Assembly: GCF_000731315.1 (NCBI RefSeq)
Contig: NZ_HG938353.1
Location: 1,054,001-1,118,000, forward strand
Source: Neorhizobium galegae bv. orientalis str. HAMBI 540
GTDB taxonomy: Bacteria > Pseudomonadota > Alphaproteobacteria > Rhizobiales > Rhizobiaceae
DNA length: 64,000 nucleotides
Direction: 5' to 3'
A model generated the notes under the pieces. That model saw only the letters and a program-made list of their open reading frames with translations, ran no database searches and had not been told where the DNA came from. This document shows, one piece after another, positions 46,881 to 56,107 of this stretch. Within the stretch, counting starts at the first letter, position 1. Each line of letters begins with the position of its first letter. The translations under genes were made by a program, and so were the position numbers.

Positions 46881-46913
46881 GCGTACCCCCTGCACGTTGT
46901 CTGGCGGCGGAGA

Positions 46914-46938
46914 AACGCGTGAGATCTCAAAGAGTTCC
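46914..46938 (-). promoter_or_regulatory. EcfG-type general stress promoter
   Basis: On the minus strand GGAAC, a 16-nt spacer and CGTT match the EcfG consensus exactly, 33 nt upstream of the ATG at 46880. Confidence 0.65.
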
Positions 46939-46953
46939 CGCGCTGCAGCGATT

Positions 46954-47247
46954 TCAGTCGTCGTTTGCGGCGTTGAGGTTCTGGGGACGAATTCCCTCGT
47001 CGTGAAACTGCTGGCGCAGCCTGAGCCCCGGCCCGGCGCCCGCATCGTCCTCGCCCGCGCCAAGGAAAAGCACGCCCTTTGACTCGAAGATCGAACGGAG
47101 CCGATCGGTGACACCGGCATTTGCGAAGACCTGGGAGGCCTCGGCTTCTTCGATCGCGGATTTGGAAAGCCCGGATGCGGCGGCGAGTTCCTCCACCGTC
47201 ATTCCTGTCATCGCGCGTGCGGCGCGGAGTTGAGAAGCCGTCAGCAT
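46954..47247 (-). CDS. XRE-family helix-turn-helix protein
   Basis: A 97-residue protein with an N-terminal Cro/C1-type helix-turn-helix: LTASQLRAARAMTGMTVEELAAASGLSKSAIEEAEAS (residues 2-38). The C-terminal third (DDAGAGPGLRLRQQFHDEGIRP) matches the pattern of short rhizobial XRE proteins that end after a GVLFL(G/E) strand. Targets are unknown. It lies upstream of the stress-type membrane gene and 31 nt from the Wzy-like gene. Confidence 0.8.
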   Translation of the reverse strand: MLTASQLRAARAMTGMTVEELAAASGLSKSAIEEAEASQVFANAGVTDRLRSIFESKGVLFLGAGEDDAGAGPGLRLRQQFHDEGIRPQNLNAANDD

Positions 47248-47278
47248 GATAGGAAATCTGGAGCGCTGGGCGCCGAAG

Positions 47279-48550
47279 TCAAGCGGCGTTGTCGGCCGGA
47301 GAGCGGGCTCGTCGCTGCGATCGGATGAAACGATGTTCCAGCGCCACGCAGCCCCAGACGATGCCGAGCAGGAGGTAGAAATGCCGCCAGTGGTCGGTGT
47401 CGATGACGTTGCCGATGATCGCGTGGCCCAATATCATCACCCAGGCGATCATCAGATAGGCCTGCCACGGGCGTTCGCGCAGCATATAGCGGAAGCCGAA
47501 CCACAGCGTCGACCAGATCATGATCTGATAGGTGATCGCGCCGAGCCAGCCGTAGGTCGTCAACGTCTTCAGCCAGATATTGTGCTCGTCCTCGCCGAAG
47601 ATCTTGCCGAAGGCCATCGGGCCCAGCCCGAGCGGCCGTTCCATGGCCATGAGGAAGCCGATCTTGTGACGCTCGAAACGGCCGAGCCGGGCGCCGTCAT
47701 AGTCCTGCACCAGCTTGGCGCGGTTCGTGAACAGGTCGGAGACCTGCGGGAACTGCAGCGCGATCGCCAGAGCCAGGACAAGGAAGATCGCAGCACCCCC
47801 GGCGATCGCCAGGATCTTGAACCGGAAGGCGGTGGTGCGCTCCTTGAGGAGCATGACGATCACCAGAGCGATGCCGGCAAATATGAGAAGGCCCCAAGCT
47901 GCGCGCGAGAAGGAGAGGAAGATGCCGAGCGCCAGGATGAGGATGCCGGCGATCAGCAGCGGCGCCTTTATCAGCGGTCCGGTCAGCAACCGGTAGAGGA
48001 GGTAGAGGAGGGGGGCGACGAGATAGGGGCCGAAGACATTCGGGTCCTGGAAGGCTCCCATGGCGCGATTATAGCGGGTGAAGACATGCGAGCCCGGAAA
48101 GGCGTTGAAATAGCCGAGAACGCCGAGCAGCGAGGTGATGATCGCGGCGATCACCCAAGCCTTGAAGATCAGGTTCAGGCGCCGGTGGTCGTTCTCGATG
48201 ATCGCCGCATAGAAGACCGAACTCAGCGCCAGGAAGGTGGAGACGGCGAAATACATCGGCGCCTCGCTCATGTCCTTCATGACGAACATGGAGAACATGC
48301 CGCTCATGTTGAACGTCAGCATCATCACCAGAAGCGGTGCGACGGTACGCGATATCTTCAGGCCGAGCAGGAACCAGATGCCGATCTGGATTACCATGAT
48401 CAGTTCGTAAGGCGCAGGCTCGGAAATGACGAAGCCGGAAAGGAAGACGCCAAAAGCGATCAGGCCGGAACCGGCCAGCTTTACGGCCGCCAGCCGGCTG
48501 TCGAAACCCACCGGGTGGCCGCCTGCGCGGTTATAGTCGAGCGTGCTCAA
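47279..48550 (-). CDS. O-antigen ligase/polymerase-like protein (Wzy-type) of the polysaccharide cluster
   Basis: A 423-residue membrane protein of about 11 helices with a Wzy_C region: the large periplasmic loop holds RLGRFERHKIGFLMAMERPLGLGPMAFGKIFGEDEHNIWLKTL, the typical polymerase/ligase pattern. The start is taken as the TTG overlapping the glycosyl-1-phosphate transferase stop (TTGA); a GTG 10 codons on is an alternative. It probably polymerises the repeat units of the polysaccharide made by the neighbouring genes. Confidence 0.85.
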   Translation of the reverse strand: MSTLDYNRAGGHPVGFDSRLAAVKLAGSGLIAFGVFLSGFVISEPAPYELIMVIQIGIWFLLGLKISRTVAPLLVMMLTFNMSGMFSMFVMKDMSEAPMYFAVSTFLALSSVFYAAIIENDHRRLNLIFKAWVIAAIITSLLGVLGYFNAFPGSHVFTRYNRAMGAFQDPNVFGPYLVAPLLYLLYRLLTGPLIKAPLLIAGILILALGIFLSFSRAAWGLLIFAGIALVIVMLLKERTTAFRFKILAIAGGAAIFLVLALAIALQFPQVSDLFTNRAKLVQDYDGARLGRFERHKIGFLMAMERPLGLGPMAFGKIFGEDEHNIWLKTLTTYGWLGAITYQIMIWSTLWFGFRYMLRERPWQAYLMIAWVMILGHAIIGNVIDTDHWRHFYLLLGIVWGCVALEHRFIRSQRRARSPADNAA

Positions 48551-50100
48551 TAGGCGTTGTCCGTGTTGAGCAGCCGGATCGGCGTCAGGAACAGGATCTT
48601 GAGGTCGAAGAGCAGCGACCAGTTCTCGATATAGTCGAGATCGTAGGCCGTGCGGGCACGGATCTTCTCGTCGCTGTCGAGTTCGCCGCGCAAGCCGTTG
48701 ATCTGCGCCCAGCCGGTGACGCCCGGCTTGACTCGATGGCGGGCGAAATAGCTCTCGACCACATCGACATATTTGCGCGTACCCGTCTGGGCGAGCACCG
48801 CATGCGGGCGCGGACCGACGAGCGAAAGCTGGCCGCGCAGCACGTTGAACAGCTGCGGCAGTTCGTCGATCGAGGATTTGCGCAGGAAGCGACCGACCGA
48901 GGTGACGCGCGGGTCGCCCTTGGTGACGGCCTTGACTGCCGTCTGGTCGCTGAGGTCGGTGTACATCGAACGGAACTTCAGGACGTCGATGATCTCGTTG
49001 TTGAAGCCGTGGCGCTTCTGGCGAAACAGGATCGGCCCCTTCGAGGTCGCCTTCACGGCGATTGCCGCAGCCAGCATGATCGGCCAAGTAAGGAGGAGGC
49101 CGACAACTGAAAAGACGATGTCGAAGACGCGCTTGGCGACCGAGTCCCAGTCGCGGATCGGCTTGTCGAAAATGTCGAACATCGGCACCGCGCCGACGTG
49201 CGAATAGGAGCGGGGGCGGAAACGCAGGCGATTGGCGTGGGCGGCAAGGCGGATATCAACCGGCAGCACCCAGAGCTTGCGAAGCAGCTGCAGGATGCGG
49301 GCCTCGGCGGTGGCCGGCAGCGCGATGATCAGCATGTCGATGCGTGCGAGGCGGGCGAATTCGATGAGTTCCGCAAAGGTGCCGAGCTTCGGATAGCCGG
49401 CGACGACGGTCGGCGAGCGTTCGCTGTTGCGGTCGTCGAAAATGCCGCAGATGCGGATGTCGTTGTCGGGCTGCTGTTCGAGTTGGCGGACGAGCTGCTT
49501 GGCCGGTTCGCCGCCGCCGACGATGATGGCGCGACGCTCCATCACGCCGTTACGCCCCCAGTGACGGATGGCAAAGGCCGTGAGCTGCCGTTCGAGGAAG
49601 AGGAAAGCGGCGCTGGTGACGAACCAGGCGATAAAGCCGGCAAGCGGATAGGGCTCGCGTTCGACAAGGTAAAGGGTGGACGCCGTCAGCAGAAAACCGA
49701 TCGTCCAGCAGACGAAAACGCGTTTGGCGGTGCGCGAAGCGCCACGTAGCGAGGGGATCTGATAGGTATCGGCCACCTGCAGAAGCAGGACCGTGAGCGT
49801 CGAGCCCCAGGCGACGAGGGCGAAGCGGGCGAAAAAGCCGGTGAGATCGATCGGTGCGAAAAGTGCTCCGACGCCAAGGCCGATCCCGAGCATGGCGAGG
49901 AGCTCGAACAACCGGAACTGGCCGATCAGCATCGTTGGCGAATAGCTGTCGTTGCGGAACTGCTCTGCGATCTGGCGCGCAAACGGATTGAGCACCGTGG
50001 CGTTCACCGGATCATGCTTTTCGTCGGCCGCGCGGAGTTCCGAAACCTTCTTGCGAAGGCTTTCGACATCGAACTGCTCGGACTTGTTCGGCTGGTTCAT
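48547..50100 (-). CDS. Undecaprenyl-phosphate sugar-1-phosphate transferase (WcaJ/UppE type)
   Basis: Initiates polysaccharide repeat synthesis by placing a hexose phosphate on undecaprenyl phosphate. The 517-residue protein has four N-terminal helices, a Rossmann-like middle domain (RRAIIVGGGEPAKQLVRQL) and the C-terminal transferase domain with KRVFDIVFSVVGLLLTWP, LFRQKRHGFNN, VLKFRSMYTD, SSIDELPQLFNVLRGQLSLVGPRPH and VKPGVTGWAQINGLRG. GGGAT precedes the ATG at 50100. It resembles UppE of Agrobacterium, needed for unipolar adhesin. Confidence 0.93.
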   Translation of the reverse strand: MNQPNKSEQFDVESLRKKVSELRAADEKHDPVNATVLNPFARQIAEQFRNDSYSPTMLIGQFRLFELLAMLGIGLGVGALFAPIDLTGFFARFALVAWGSTLTVLLLQVADTYQIPSLRGASRTAKRVFVCWTIGFLLTASTLYLVEREPYPLAGFIAWFVTSAAFLFLERQLTAFAIRHWGRNGVMERRAIIVGGGEPAKQLVRQLEQQPDNDIRICGIFDDRNSERSPTVVAGYPKLGTFAELIEFARLARIDMLIIALPATAEARILQLLRKLWVLPVDIRLAAHANRLRFRPRSYSHVGAVPMFDIFDKPIRDWDSVAKRVFDIVFSVVGLLLTWPIMLAAAIAVKATSKGPILFRQKRHGFNNEIIDVLKFRSMYTDLSDQTAVKAVTKGDPRVTSVGRFLRKSSIDELPQLFNVLRGQLSLVGPRPHAVLAQTGTRKYVDVVESYFARHRVKPGVTGWAQINGLRGELDSDEKIRARTAYDLDYIENWSLLFDLKILFLTPIRLLNTDNAY

Positions 50101-50199
50101 GGACCGATCCCTTTGGCCTTCCGGGTCCGGCGGCGCTGGAAGCCCCGGTGACGCTGGAAGCAATGGGAAACGCATACCAAAAAGAGGTGAAGGAAGCCT

Positions 50200-51360
50200 T
50201 TAGCCGCGCCCAGGATCCGGTCTCGAACCTGTCAGATCTTGATACAGGCTGAGCATTTCGCGGGCCATGACCGAGGCGGAAAAGACCGCCTTGAAGGCCT
50301 CCGGTTTCGGCATCACCGCATCCTGCCAGCCGGGCGTCGTGACCGCCTCGGTCATGACGCGGGCGAGATCCTCGGCATCGCCGGGGATGGCAAGGGCAGC
50401 ACTCGCCTCGCCGAGCACTTCCGGGATGCCGCCGACCCTGGAGGCGATCACTGGCTTGCCGGCCGCCAGCGCCTCGAGCACGATATAGGGCATCGCTTCG
50501 GCGCGGGAGGGCACGACGACGATCTTCGCCATGGCGAACGCGTCGCGCGCCGGCATGGCCGGCTTCATCTGGATGCGCCGGCCAAGCCCGCGCTCGGCCA
50601 TCATCGCCTCGTAGCGGTCGCGATCAGGGCCGTCGCCGACCATCAGCGCCGAAAGCGGATGACCGACCGCCCTTTCGGTGCGGGCGAAGGCGTCGATGAA
50701 CACATCCGGACCCTTGAGGTCGCGCAGCATGCCGATATAGAGGAAATGCGGTGCCCCCTGGTCGGCGCCGATGGTTTCGAACTCGGCGTCCTTGATACCG
50801 TTGTAGATCACTCGGGAGACTTTTCGCGGCTTGCCGATCTTGGCCTCGTAGGTGCGCCGTTCGTAGTCGCAGACGAACACCAGCGCGTCCCCGAAATGCT
50901 CCTGGAAGCGTTCCAGCCGCAGGACGGCCTGGCCGGAAAGGCTCGACCGGCTGAAATGCAGGCTGCCGCCATGCGGCGAATAGAGGCGGGCTACGCGATA
51001 CCTGTTGACCCGCAGGGCTGAGCCGATCAGCCGAGCAATGGCGCCACCCTTGGCGCCGTGCCCGTGCAAAATGTTCGGCTGCAAGCTCTTGATATGTTTG
51101 TAACTCTTGTAGATCGCCACGAAATCGGAAGGCGCAATTGCGCGGCGCATCGGAATGCGGGTGAGGCCGAGCGAAAGATGCGGCCTGATACTGTCGAAGA
51201 GGCGGTCCTCATGCGCGCCACCGGTCGAGCTGTCGCACAGGATGCCGACCTCGTGGCCGGCTGCCCGGTGCTCCTCGACCAGATCGCGCACATGGCGGAA
51301 AATCCCGCCGACGGGCGACCTGAAGCAGTGGAGTATCCGCAAGGGGGGGCTCTCCGCCAT
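50200..51360 (-). CDS. Family 4 glycosyltransferase
   Basis: The 386-residue protein has the two Rossmann domains of GT-B enzymes: LHCFRSPVGGIFRHVRDLVEEHRAAGHEV at the N-terminus and PSRAEAMPYIVLEALAAGKPVIASRVGGIPE with the E-x7-E signature near residue 300. It retains the nucleotide sugar's anomeric configuration. It lies 7 nt after the Wza-like gene and 99 nt before the initiating transferase, in the same minus-strand operon. The sugar is unknown. Confidence 0.9.
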   Translation of the reverse strand: MAESPPLRILHCFRSPVGGIFRHVRDLVEEHRAAGHEVGILCDSSTGGAHEDRLFDSIRPHLSLGLTRIPMRRAIAPSDFVAIYKSYKHIKSLQPNILHGHGAKGGAIARLIGSALRVNRYRVARLYSPHGGSLHFSRSSLSGQAVLRLERFQEHFGDALVFVCDYERRTYEAKIGKPRKVSRVIYNGIKDAEFETIGADQGAPHFLYIGMLRDLKGPDVFIDAFARTERAVGHPLSALMVGDGPDRDRYEAMMAERGLGRRIQMKPAMPARDAFAMAKIVVVPSRAEAMPYIVLEALAAGKPVIASRVGGIPEVLGEASAALAIPGDAEDLARVMTEAVTTPGWQDAVMPKPEAFKAVFSASVMAREMLSLYQDLTGSRPDPGRG

Positions 51361-51367
51361 GGATCGG

Positions 51368-51952
51368 TCAGAACAGCCGCTCGCGGACGTAGATCGTGTC
51401 GCCGGCAAGCACCGTGGAAGAGATGACGGTGCGGCCGGTGATCACCTGGCCATTGATCTTGCGGGTGACGTCGACGTCGCGCTGGTTGCCTCGCGAGGTG
51501 AAACCGCCGGCGATCGCGATCGCGTTCTGGGCGGTCATCCCCGGCACGTAGGAATATTGTCCTGGCCGGCCGACTTCACCCATGACGAAGACGGGACGGT
51601 AGCGGTCGATCTCGGCGGTGACGTCCGGATCGCGCAGGTAACCCTGCTTGAGGCGGGAAGCGATCGAGCCTTCCAGCGCCGGCAACGTCTGGCCGCGGGC
51701 GGCCACCTGGCCGATCAGCGGGAAGGCGATGTAACCTGCCTGGTCGACCGTATAGGTATTGGTGAGGCCGGGCTGCTCGAAGACGCTGACGCGCAGCCGG
51801 TCGCCGCTATCCAGCCTGTACGGCTGCATAGTTGCCTGCTGGAAACTTTTCGGGGCGGGCGCGTAGCTCGTGCAGCCGGCAAGCGCCGTCGCAGCGAGCG
51901 CTAACGCCAGCACATGTTTGGCCATCACGCGTTTGAAGGGGGCGAAGGACAT
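51368..51952 (-). CDS. Polysaccharide export lipoprotein (Wza/GumB type, short)
   Basis: The 194-residue lipoprotein has a signal with lipobox ALAGC (Cys about 27), a poly_export domain (YRLDSGDRLRVSVFEQPGLTNTYTVDQAGYIAFPLIGQV) and one SLBB-like beta-grasp domain (VFVMGEVGRPGQYSYVPGMTAQNAIAIAGGF). The C-terminal transmembrane helix of full Wza is absent, as in the short outer-membrane class of rhizobia. It is the first gene of the minus-strand operon, divergent from the Wzc-like gene. Confidence 0.92.
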   Translation of the reverse strand: MSFAPFKRVMAKHVLALALAATALAGCTSYAPAPKSFQQATMQPYRLDSGDRLRVSVFEQPGLTNTYTVDQAGYIAFPLIGQVAARGQTLPALEGSIASRLKQGYLRDPDVTAEIDRYRPVFVMGEVGRPGQYSYVPGMTAQNAIAIAGGFTSRGNQRDVDVTRKINGQVITGRTVISSTVLAGDTIYVRERLF

Positions 51953-52138
51953 TTCCGCGTTCGAGGCTCCGGCTGTTCATACCATCTGTCCCCGTTATCG
52001 ATCCGTTAGGGTTAATGCCCGGTAAAGAGGCCGGGAATTTGGGGATTTTCTTGGAGCTCCGACGCTGTACTAGGCCATTAACTCTCGCGTTACCATGATC
52101 CTTTACTCTTCGCCGAAACCGATCAGTTGGAGCGTATC

Positions 52139-54370
52139 ATGTCAGGCGTAAACGGTGGCAATCAGGACGTGGATATCGACCTCGGTCGGGTCATCTCGGC
52201 GGTCTGGGAACGCAAGGCCAGGATATTGGGCGCAACGATCGTCGCAGCGGCGGTCGCACTGGTCGGCACCAGCCTGATGAAGCCCAGCTACAAGGGCGAG
52301 GCGCGGATGCTGATCGAATCCCGCTCGCCGAACCTCTCGGGAGGGGACGCGGCGGCGCAGGCCAACGATCCGCTCCTCGACTCGCTCAACATCACCAGCC
52401 AGGCGCAGCTGCTGCAATCGACCGACCTCATCAAGCGGGTCACCCGAGACCTCAATCTCGCCAAGCTCAAGGAATTCGATCCGGCCGCGCAATCCTTCCT
52501 TCCCGATCCGCTGGTCCTGATTGGCCTGAAGCAGGATCCGATGAAGCTCGACCCGGAAGATCGGGTTATCCAGGAATTCCGCGACAAGCTGAATGTCTAT
52601 GCCGTCGAGAATTCGCGCGTTATTGCCATCGAGTTTTCCTCGCGCGACCCGAAGCTTGCAGCCGAAATCCCGAACCGGATGGCGCAGGTCTACCTTCAAA
52701 TCCAGAGCGGCGCCAAGCTCGACACCCATTCCGAGACCGCCAAATGGCTGGAGCCGGAAATCGCCAGCCTGACCCAGAAGGTCAAGGAGGCGGAGAAGAA
52801 GGTTGCCGGCTACCGCTCTTCCAACGGCCTGTTCCAGACCACCGAGACCAACAGCTTCTCGACCCAGCAGCTCAACGACATTTCGACCGAACTTGCCCGT
52901 ATCCGCGGCGAGCGGGCGAATGCCGAGGCGCGCGCCGAAAACGTCCGCACGGCCCTGAAGGCCGGCCGTGCTTCCGATACGCTAAGCGATGTCGTCGGTT
53001 CGCAGGTCATCCAGCGGCTGAAGGAAGCGGAAGCCAACCTGCAGGCCCAGATCTCCGACTCCGCGACCTCGCTGCTCGAAGGCCATCCGCGGCTGAAGGG
53101 ACTGCGCGGCCAGCTTTCCGGCATCCGCCAGCAGATCGAGAGCGAGACCAAGAAGATTCTCGCAAGCCTCGACAACGAAGCCGAGATGTCGCGCATCCGC
53201 GAACGCCAGTTGATGGGCCAGCTCAACGGATTGAAGGCTGATTCCGCCAAGGCGGGCGAAGAGGAAGTGGGCCTGCGCGCGCTGGAACGCGAGGCCGCCG
53301 CCCAGCGCCAGCTTCTCGAAACCTATCTTGCCCGCTACCGCGAAGCGAGTTCCCGCCTCGACGGCAATTCGAGCCCGGCCGATGCGCGCGTCGTCTCGAA
53401 AGCCGCCGAACCGTCGGAACCCTATTTCCCGAAGATCATCCCGATCGTCATCGTCGTCTCGCTCGCCACCTTCATCTTCGGCTGCCTGATCGTCATCGTT
53501 ATCGAGCTCTTCTCCGGCCGCGCATTGCGCCCCTCCGGCGTTCGTGATGTCGAAGACGACATCATGCTGGAACCCACCGCATCCGTTCCCGCTGCTACGG
53601 CCGCTCCGCTGCCGGTCCACCAGATGCAGGCAGAGGCGGCACGCTTCGACCGGCCGGAACCGGCCCGTGAAAACCCGAAGAACGCCGCAGCGCTCGCCTA
53701 TGCCAAGATCGCCGAACAGTCGCTGTCCGAGAAGGAGAGCGAAGAAGAGGACACCGTGGCGGAAGTCGACGACCGCGGCTTCACGATCGGCTCCGTCGCG
53801 CATTACCTGCAGCGCCACGATGTGCCTGTGGCGATCGGCATTTCACCGGGTGGCGACGAGGGCTCGACTGCGACCGTCATGCTCGCCCGCGAGCTCGCTG
53901 AGCGCGGCCGCACTGTCGTGCTGGTCGACATGACCGGTTCTGCCGCCCCGACGCAGATGATGGTGGAAAATCCGAAACTGCCCGGCATTACCGATCTTCT
54001 CTGCGGCGAAACCGCCTTCGGCGACGCGATCCATCCGGACCGGCTTTCTGACGCCCATATCATCCCGCACGGCGCTTCGGATCCGGCACGTGCCATGCGC
54101 GGTGTCGATCGCCTGTCGATGATCATCGATGCGCTGGCGGATGCCTATGACCTGGTGCTGATCGAATGCGGTCCCGCCGAGATCGCCGGCATCTCGCGTC
54201 TGACCCGCAATGCGATGGCCGAGATCGTTCTGTCGGTTCCGGGCTTCAAGGATGAGGAGGTCGCCGAACTGGTGACGGATTTCGAAGCGGCCGGCTATGG
54301 CAATCTGCTGGTCATGGCGCAGACCGTCGACCGGCATTCGCCACGCCCCGGCAAACGCCGCGCCGCCTGA
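52139..54370 (+). CDS. Wzc-like chain-length/export protein with degenerate nucleotide-binding motif
   Basis: The 743-residue protein begins with a Wzz domain (VDIDLGRVISAVWERKARILGATIVAAAVAL; helix about 25-45), a long coiled-coil region (about 210-430), a second helix near 440-465, and a C-terminal BY-kinase-like domain (about 550-735). There, the Walker A position reads GGDEGSTATV without the usual Gly-Lys-Ser/Thr, Walker A' is VVLVDMTG, and no tyrosine cluster ends the protein. It probably controls chain length and export as a pseudo-kinase. GGAG precedes the ATG. Confidence 0.88.
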   Translation: MSGVNGGNQDVDIDLGRVISAVWERKARILGATIVAAAVALVGTSLMKPSYKGEARMLIESRSPNLSGGDAAAQANDPLLDSLNITSQAQLLQSTDLIKRVTRDLNLAKLKEFDPAAQSFLPDPLVLIGLKQDPMKLDPEDRVIQEFRDKLNVYAVENSRVIAIEFSSRDPKLAAEIPNRMAQVYLQIQSGAKLDTHSETAKWLEPEIASLTQKVKEAEKKVAGYRSSNGLFQTTETNSFSTQQLNDISTELARIRGERANAEARAENVRTALKAGRASDTLSDVVGSQVIQRLKEAEANLQAQISDSATSLLEGHPRLKGLRGQLSGIRQQIESETKKILASLDNEAEMSRIRERQLMGQLNGLKADSAKAGEEEVGLRALEREAAAQRQLLETYLARYREASSRLDGNSSPADARVVSKAAEPSEPYFPKIIPIVIVVSLATFIFGCLIVIVIELFSGRALRPSGVRDVEDDIMLEPTASVPAATAAPLPVHQMQAEAARFDRPEPARENPKNAAALAYAKIAEQSLSEKESEEEDTVAEVDDRGFTIGSVAHYLQRHDVPVAIGISPGGDEGSTATVMLARELAERGRTVVLVDMTGSAAPTQMMVENPKLPGITDLLCGETAFGDAIHPDRLSDAHIIPHGASDPARAMRGVDRLSMIIDALADAYDLVLIECGPAEIAGISRLTRNAMAEIVLSVPGFKDEEVAELVTDFEAAGYGNLLVMAQTVDRHSPRPGKRRAA

Positions 54371-55630
54371 TTATTCGGCTGCTGGTTCCGCGTCGGAGGC
54401 GGGAGCTTCCGGCACGTTCGGGCACCGGCGGGACCGCCACCGCTGCACCAACGCATAGACGTGCGGATTACGCTTGATCGCAGCCTTCGCCTTGGTCACT
54501 CCGATCAAAAGAGGCCGCATCAGCGAACCCTTCCAGGTGAGCGGCAGCAGGATATCGTACTGCACCGTTTCCTGGGTACACCAGTTGCGCTTGTAGGGCT
54601 GGTCGCCGACGCCGAAATCGAACACCGAAGCACCCTCCCGGCAGGACTGCTCGATCATCAGCCAGAACAGCAATTCGCCGGGGCTCGCCTCCGGGCAGAT
54701 CGTCTCGTCGATCGAGCTGAACTGGCAGATGACATGGTCGCCCTTGCGCGACAGGCCGGCAATCGCCGCGATGTGCCCTTCGTGCTCGCCGCGCAGCCGA
54801 ATGGCATGCAGCATCAGCGGCGTATCTGTGCCCTTGACCGGAACGTCCATCAGGTGGTGGAAGAAATCCTGGATACCGGGAAATTGAAAGACGTCCGGCA
54901 GGCCGAACAGTCTCAGTCGCTCGCCTTTCTGGCGAAAGAAGATATCGAGCAGAACGTGCTTTTCGGCCGCATCGATCGGGACAATGTGATCGTAACCGCC
55001 GATCGCCTCGATCTTGCGGCTCTGCGAGCGGAATTTCTTGCGGCGGCTTTTCGCATTGAGTTGCGCCAGCGTCGCCTCGAAATTCTGAAAGAGCGGCAAC
55101 TGGAAGGAATGGTTCTGGTTTTCGATCGAAGCAAGCGCGGACAGCGGATGACGTATGCCCCGCCAGACAAGCGGGATATTGTCGAGAACGACCAGGTCCG
55201 CCTTATCGGAGAGTGCGAGCTTTATGCCATAAGCGAAATTCTGCAGTTCCTCCGCATCGGGTGCGGCAAGTTCGGCATCGAAGAGGCCGGTATTGACGTT
55301 GTTGAACCGGTGGCCGAGCAGACGGGCGATTCGAGCGCGGCGTTCCGGTATGACTTCGAGCGGCAGGATGAAAAGCGTGCGGCCATCGACAACCCCCTGG
55401 ATGATCGCAAGTTCGCTATGATGCGCCTGAACCCAGGCGAGACACCAGTCAAAACCCTGATGAAGAGAGTTCTTGCCAAGCTTTTCGAGGCGGCGCCACT
55501 CGGCTTCCACGGACCGGAGATCGTTGGTCGAAACGAGAGTGAGCTCGGACAGCCGTATAGTCTGATCGGCGGCTCTTGGGGGAAGCGCATCCTCGATCTG
55601 CTCTTCGTGGTGGATTTTCCGTTGCTGCAT
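54371..55630 (-). CDS. CelD/BcsL-type GNAT acetyltransferase of the polysaccharide cluster
   Basis: The 419-residue protein belongs to the Acetyltransf_6 (CelD/BcsL) group: LNAKSRRKKFRSQSRKIEAIGGYDHIVPIDAAEK and FDFGVGDQPYKRNWC are the signature stretches. In polysaccharide clusters such enzymes are thought to acylate the polymer. The stop directly abuts the Wzc-like stop (tail to tail). The start MQQRKIHHEEQIEDALPP at 55630 is chosen over an earlier in-frame ATG. Confidence 0.88.
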   Translation of the reverse strand: MQQRKIHHEEQIEDALPPRAADQTIRLSELTLVSTNDLRSVEAEWRRLEKLGKNSLHQGFDWCLAWVQAHHSELAIIQGVVDGRTLFILPLEVIPERRARIARLLGHRFNNVNTGLFDAELAAPDAEELQNFAYGIKLALSDKADLVVLDNIPLVWRGIRHPLSALASIENQNHSFQLPLFQNFEATLAQLNAKSRRKKFRSQSRKIEAIGGYDHIVPIDAAEKHVLLDIFFRQKGERLRLFGLPDVFQFPGIQDFFHHLMDVPVKGTDTPLMLHAIRLRGEHEGHIAAIAGLSRKGDHVICQFSSIDETICPEASPGELLFWLMIEQSCREGASVFDFGVGDQPYKRNWCTQETVQYDILLPLTWKGSLMRPLLIGVTKAKAAIKRNPHVYALVQRWRSRRCPNVPEAPASDAEPAAE

Positions 55631-55748
55631 GGCTTCGCCCGCTGATGCCGTTCTGCCGGCAACATAAGGGGAGGGCGCCAAAAATCGGTTTACTGATAAG
55701 GGAAAGCCCTGGAAACCGCTGCCGCTGGTTAACGGCAAGTAAAACCGA

Positions 55749-55961
55749 TCACGGTTTCGGCTTCGGCCCGGCCATCCATTTGATGATCAGCATGGCCGGC
55801 AGGATCCAGAGGAGGCCGCTGATCAGGAAGTAGAGGAAATGCACCCACCAGGGTGAAGTGGCAAGCAGCAGCATGGCGAAAGTCGTGGCGGCAAGCGCAT
55901 AAAAGATCACCAGGATGATGATCAGGATCGTGCCGATGAAACTTCTCAAACGCGGGACCAA
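55749..55961 (-). CDS. DUF2842 small membrane protein
   Basis: The 70-residue protein starts at a TTG preceded by AGGAGAAG at 7 nt. It reads [34 protein letters not shown] with two helices and ends [22 protein letters not shown], the DUF2842 pattern. The family is alphaproteobacterial, usually next to cox or ctaA genes, with no known role. Here it is divergent from ctaA. Confidence 0.85.
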   Translation of the reverse strand: MVPRLRSFIGTILIIILVIFYALAATTFAMLLLATSPWWVHFLYFLISGLLWILPAMLIIKWMAGPKPKP

Positions 55962-56107
55962 GACGTCTTCTCCTATCCGCGACCGCATGCCGCAAAGCGC
56001 CGGGGCTTGTTTTGCATGGGTTGATGGGGCAAAGCAACGCGAAATGCTTGATGGATGCGTGGCCCCGCACCCGCGTCCTTTTTGGCTTGAGCGACAGGAG
56101 CATACCC

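Noticed and set aside
52074..52095. Possible CtrA box before the Wzc-like gene (TTAACTCTCGCGTTAC)
   Set aside because: The half-sites are 8 nt apart rather than 7 and the second is TTAC.
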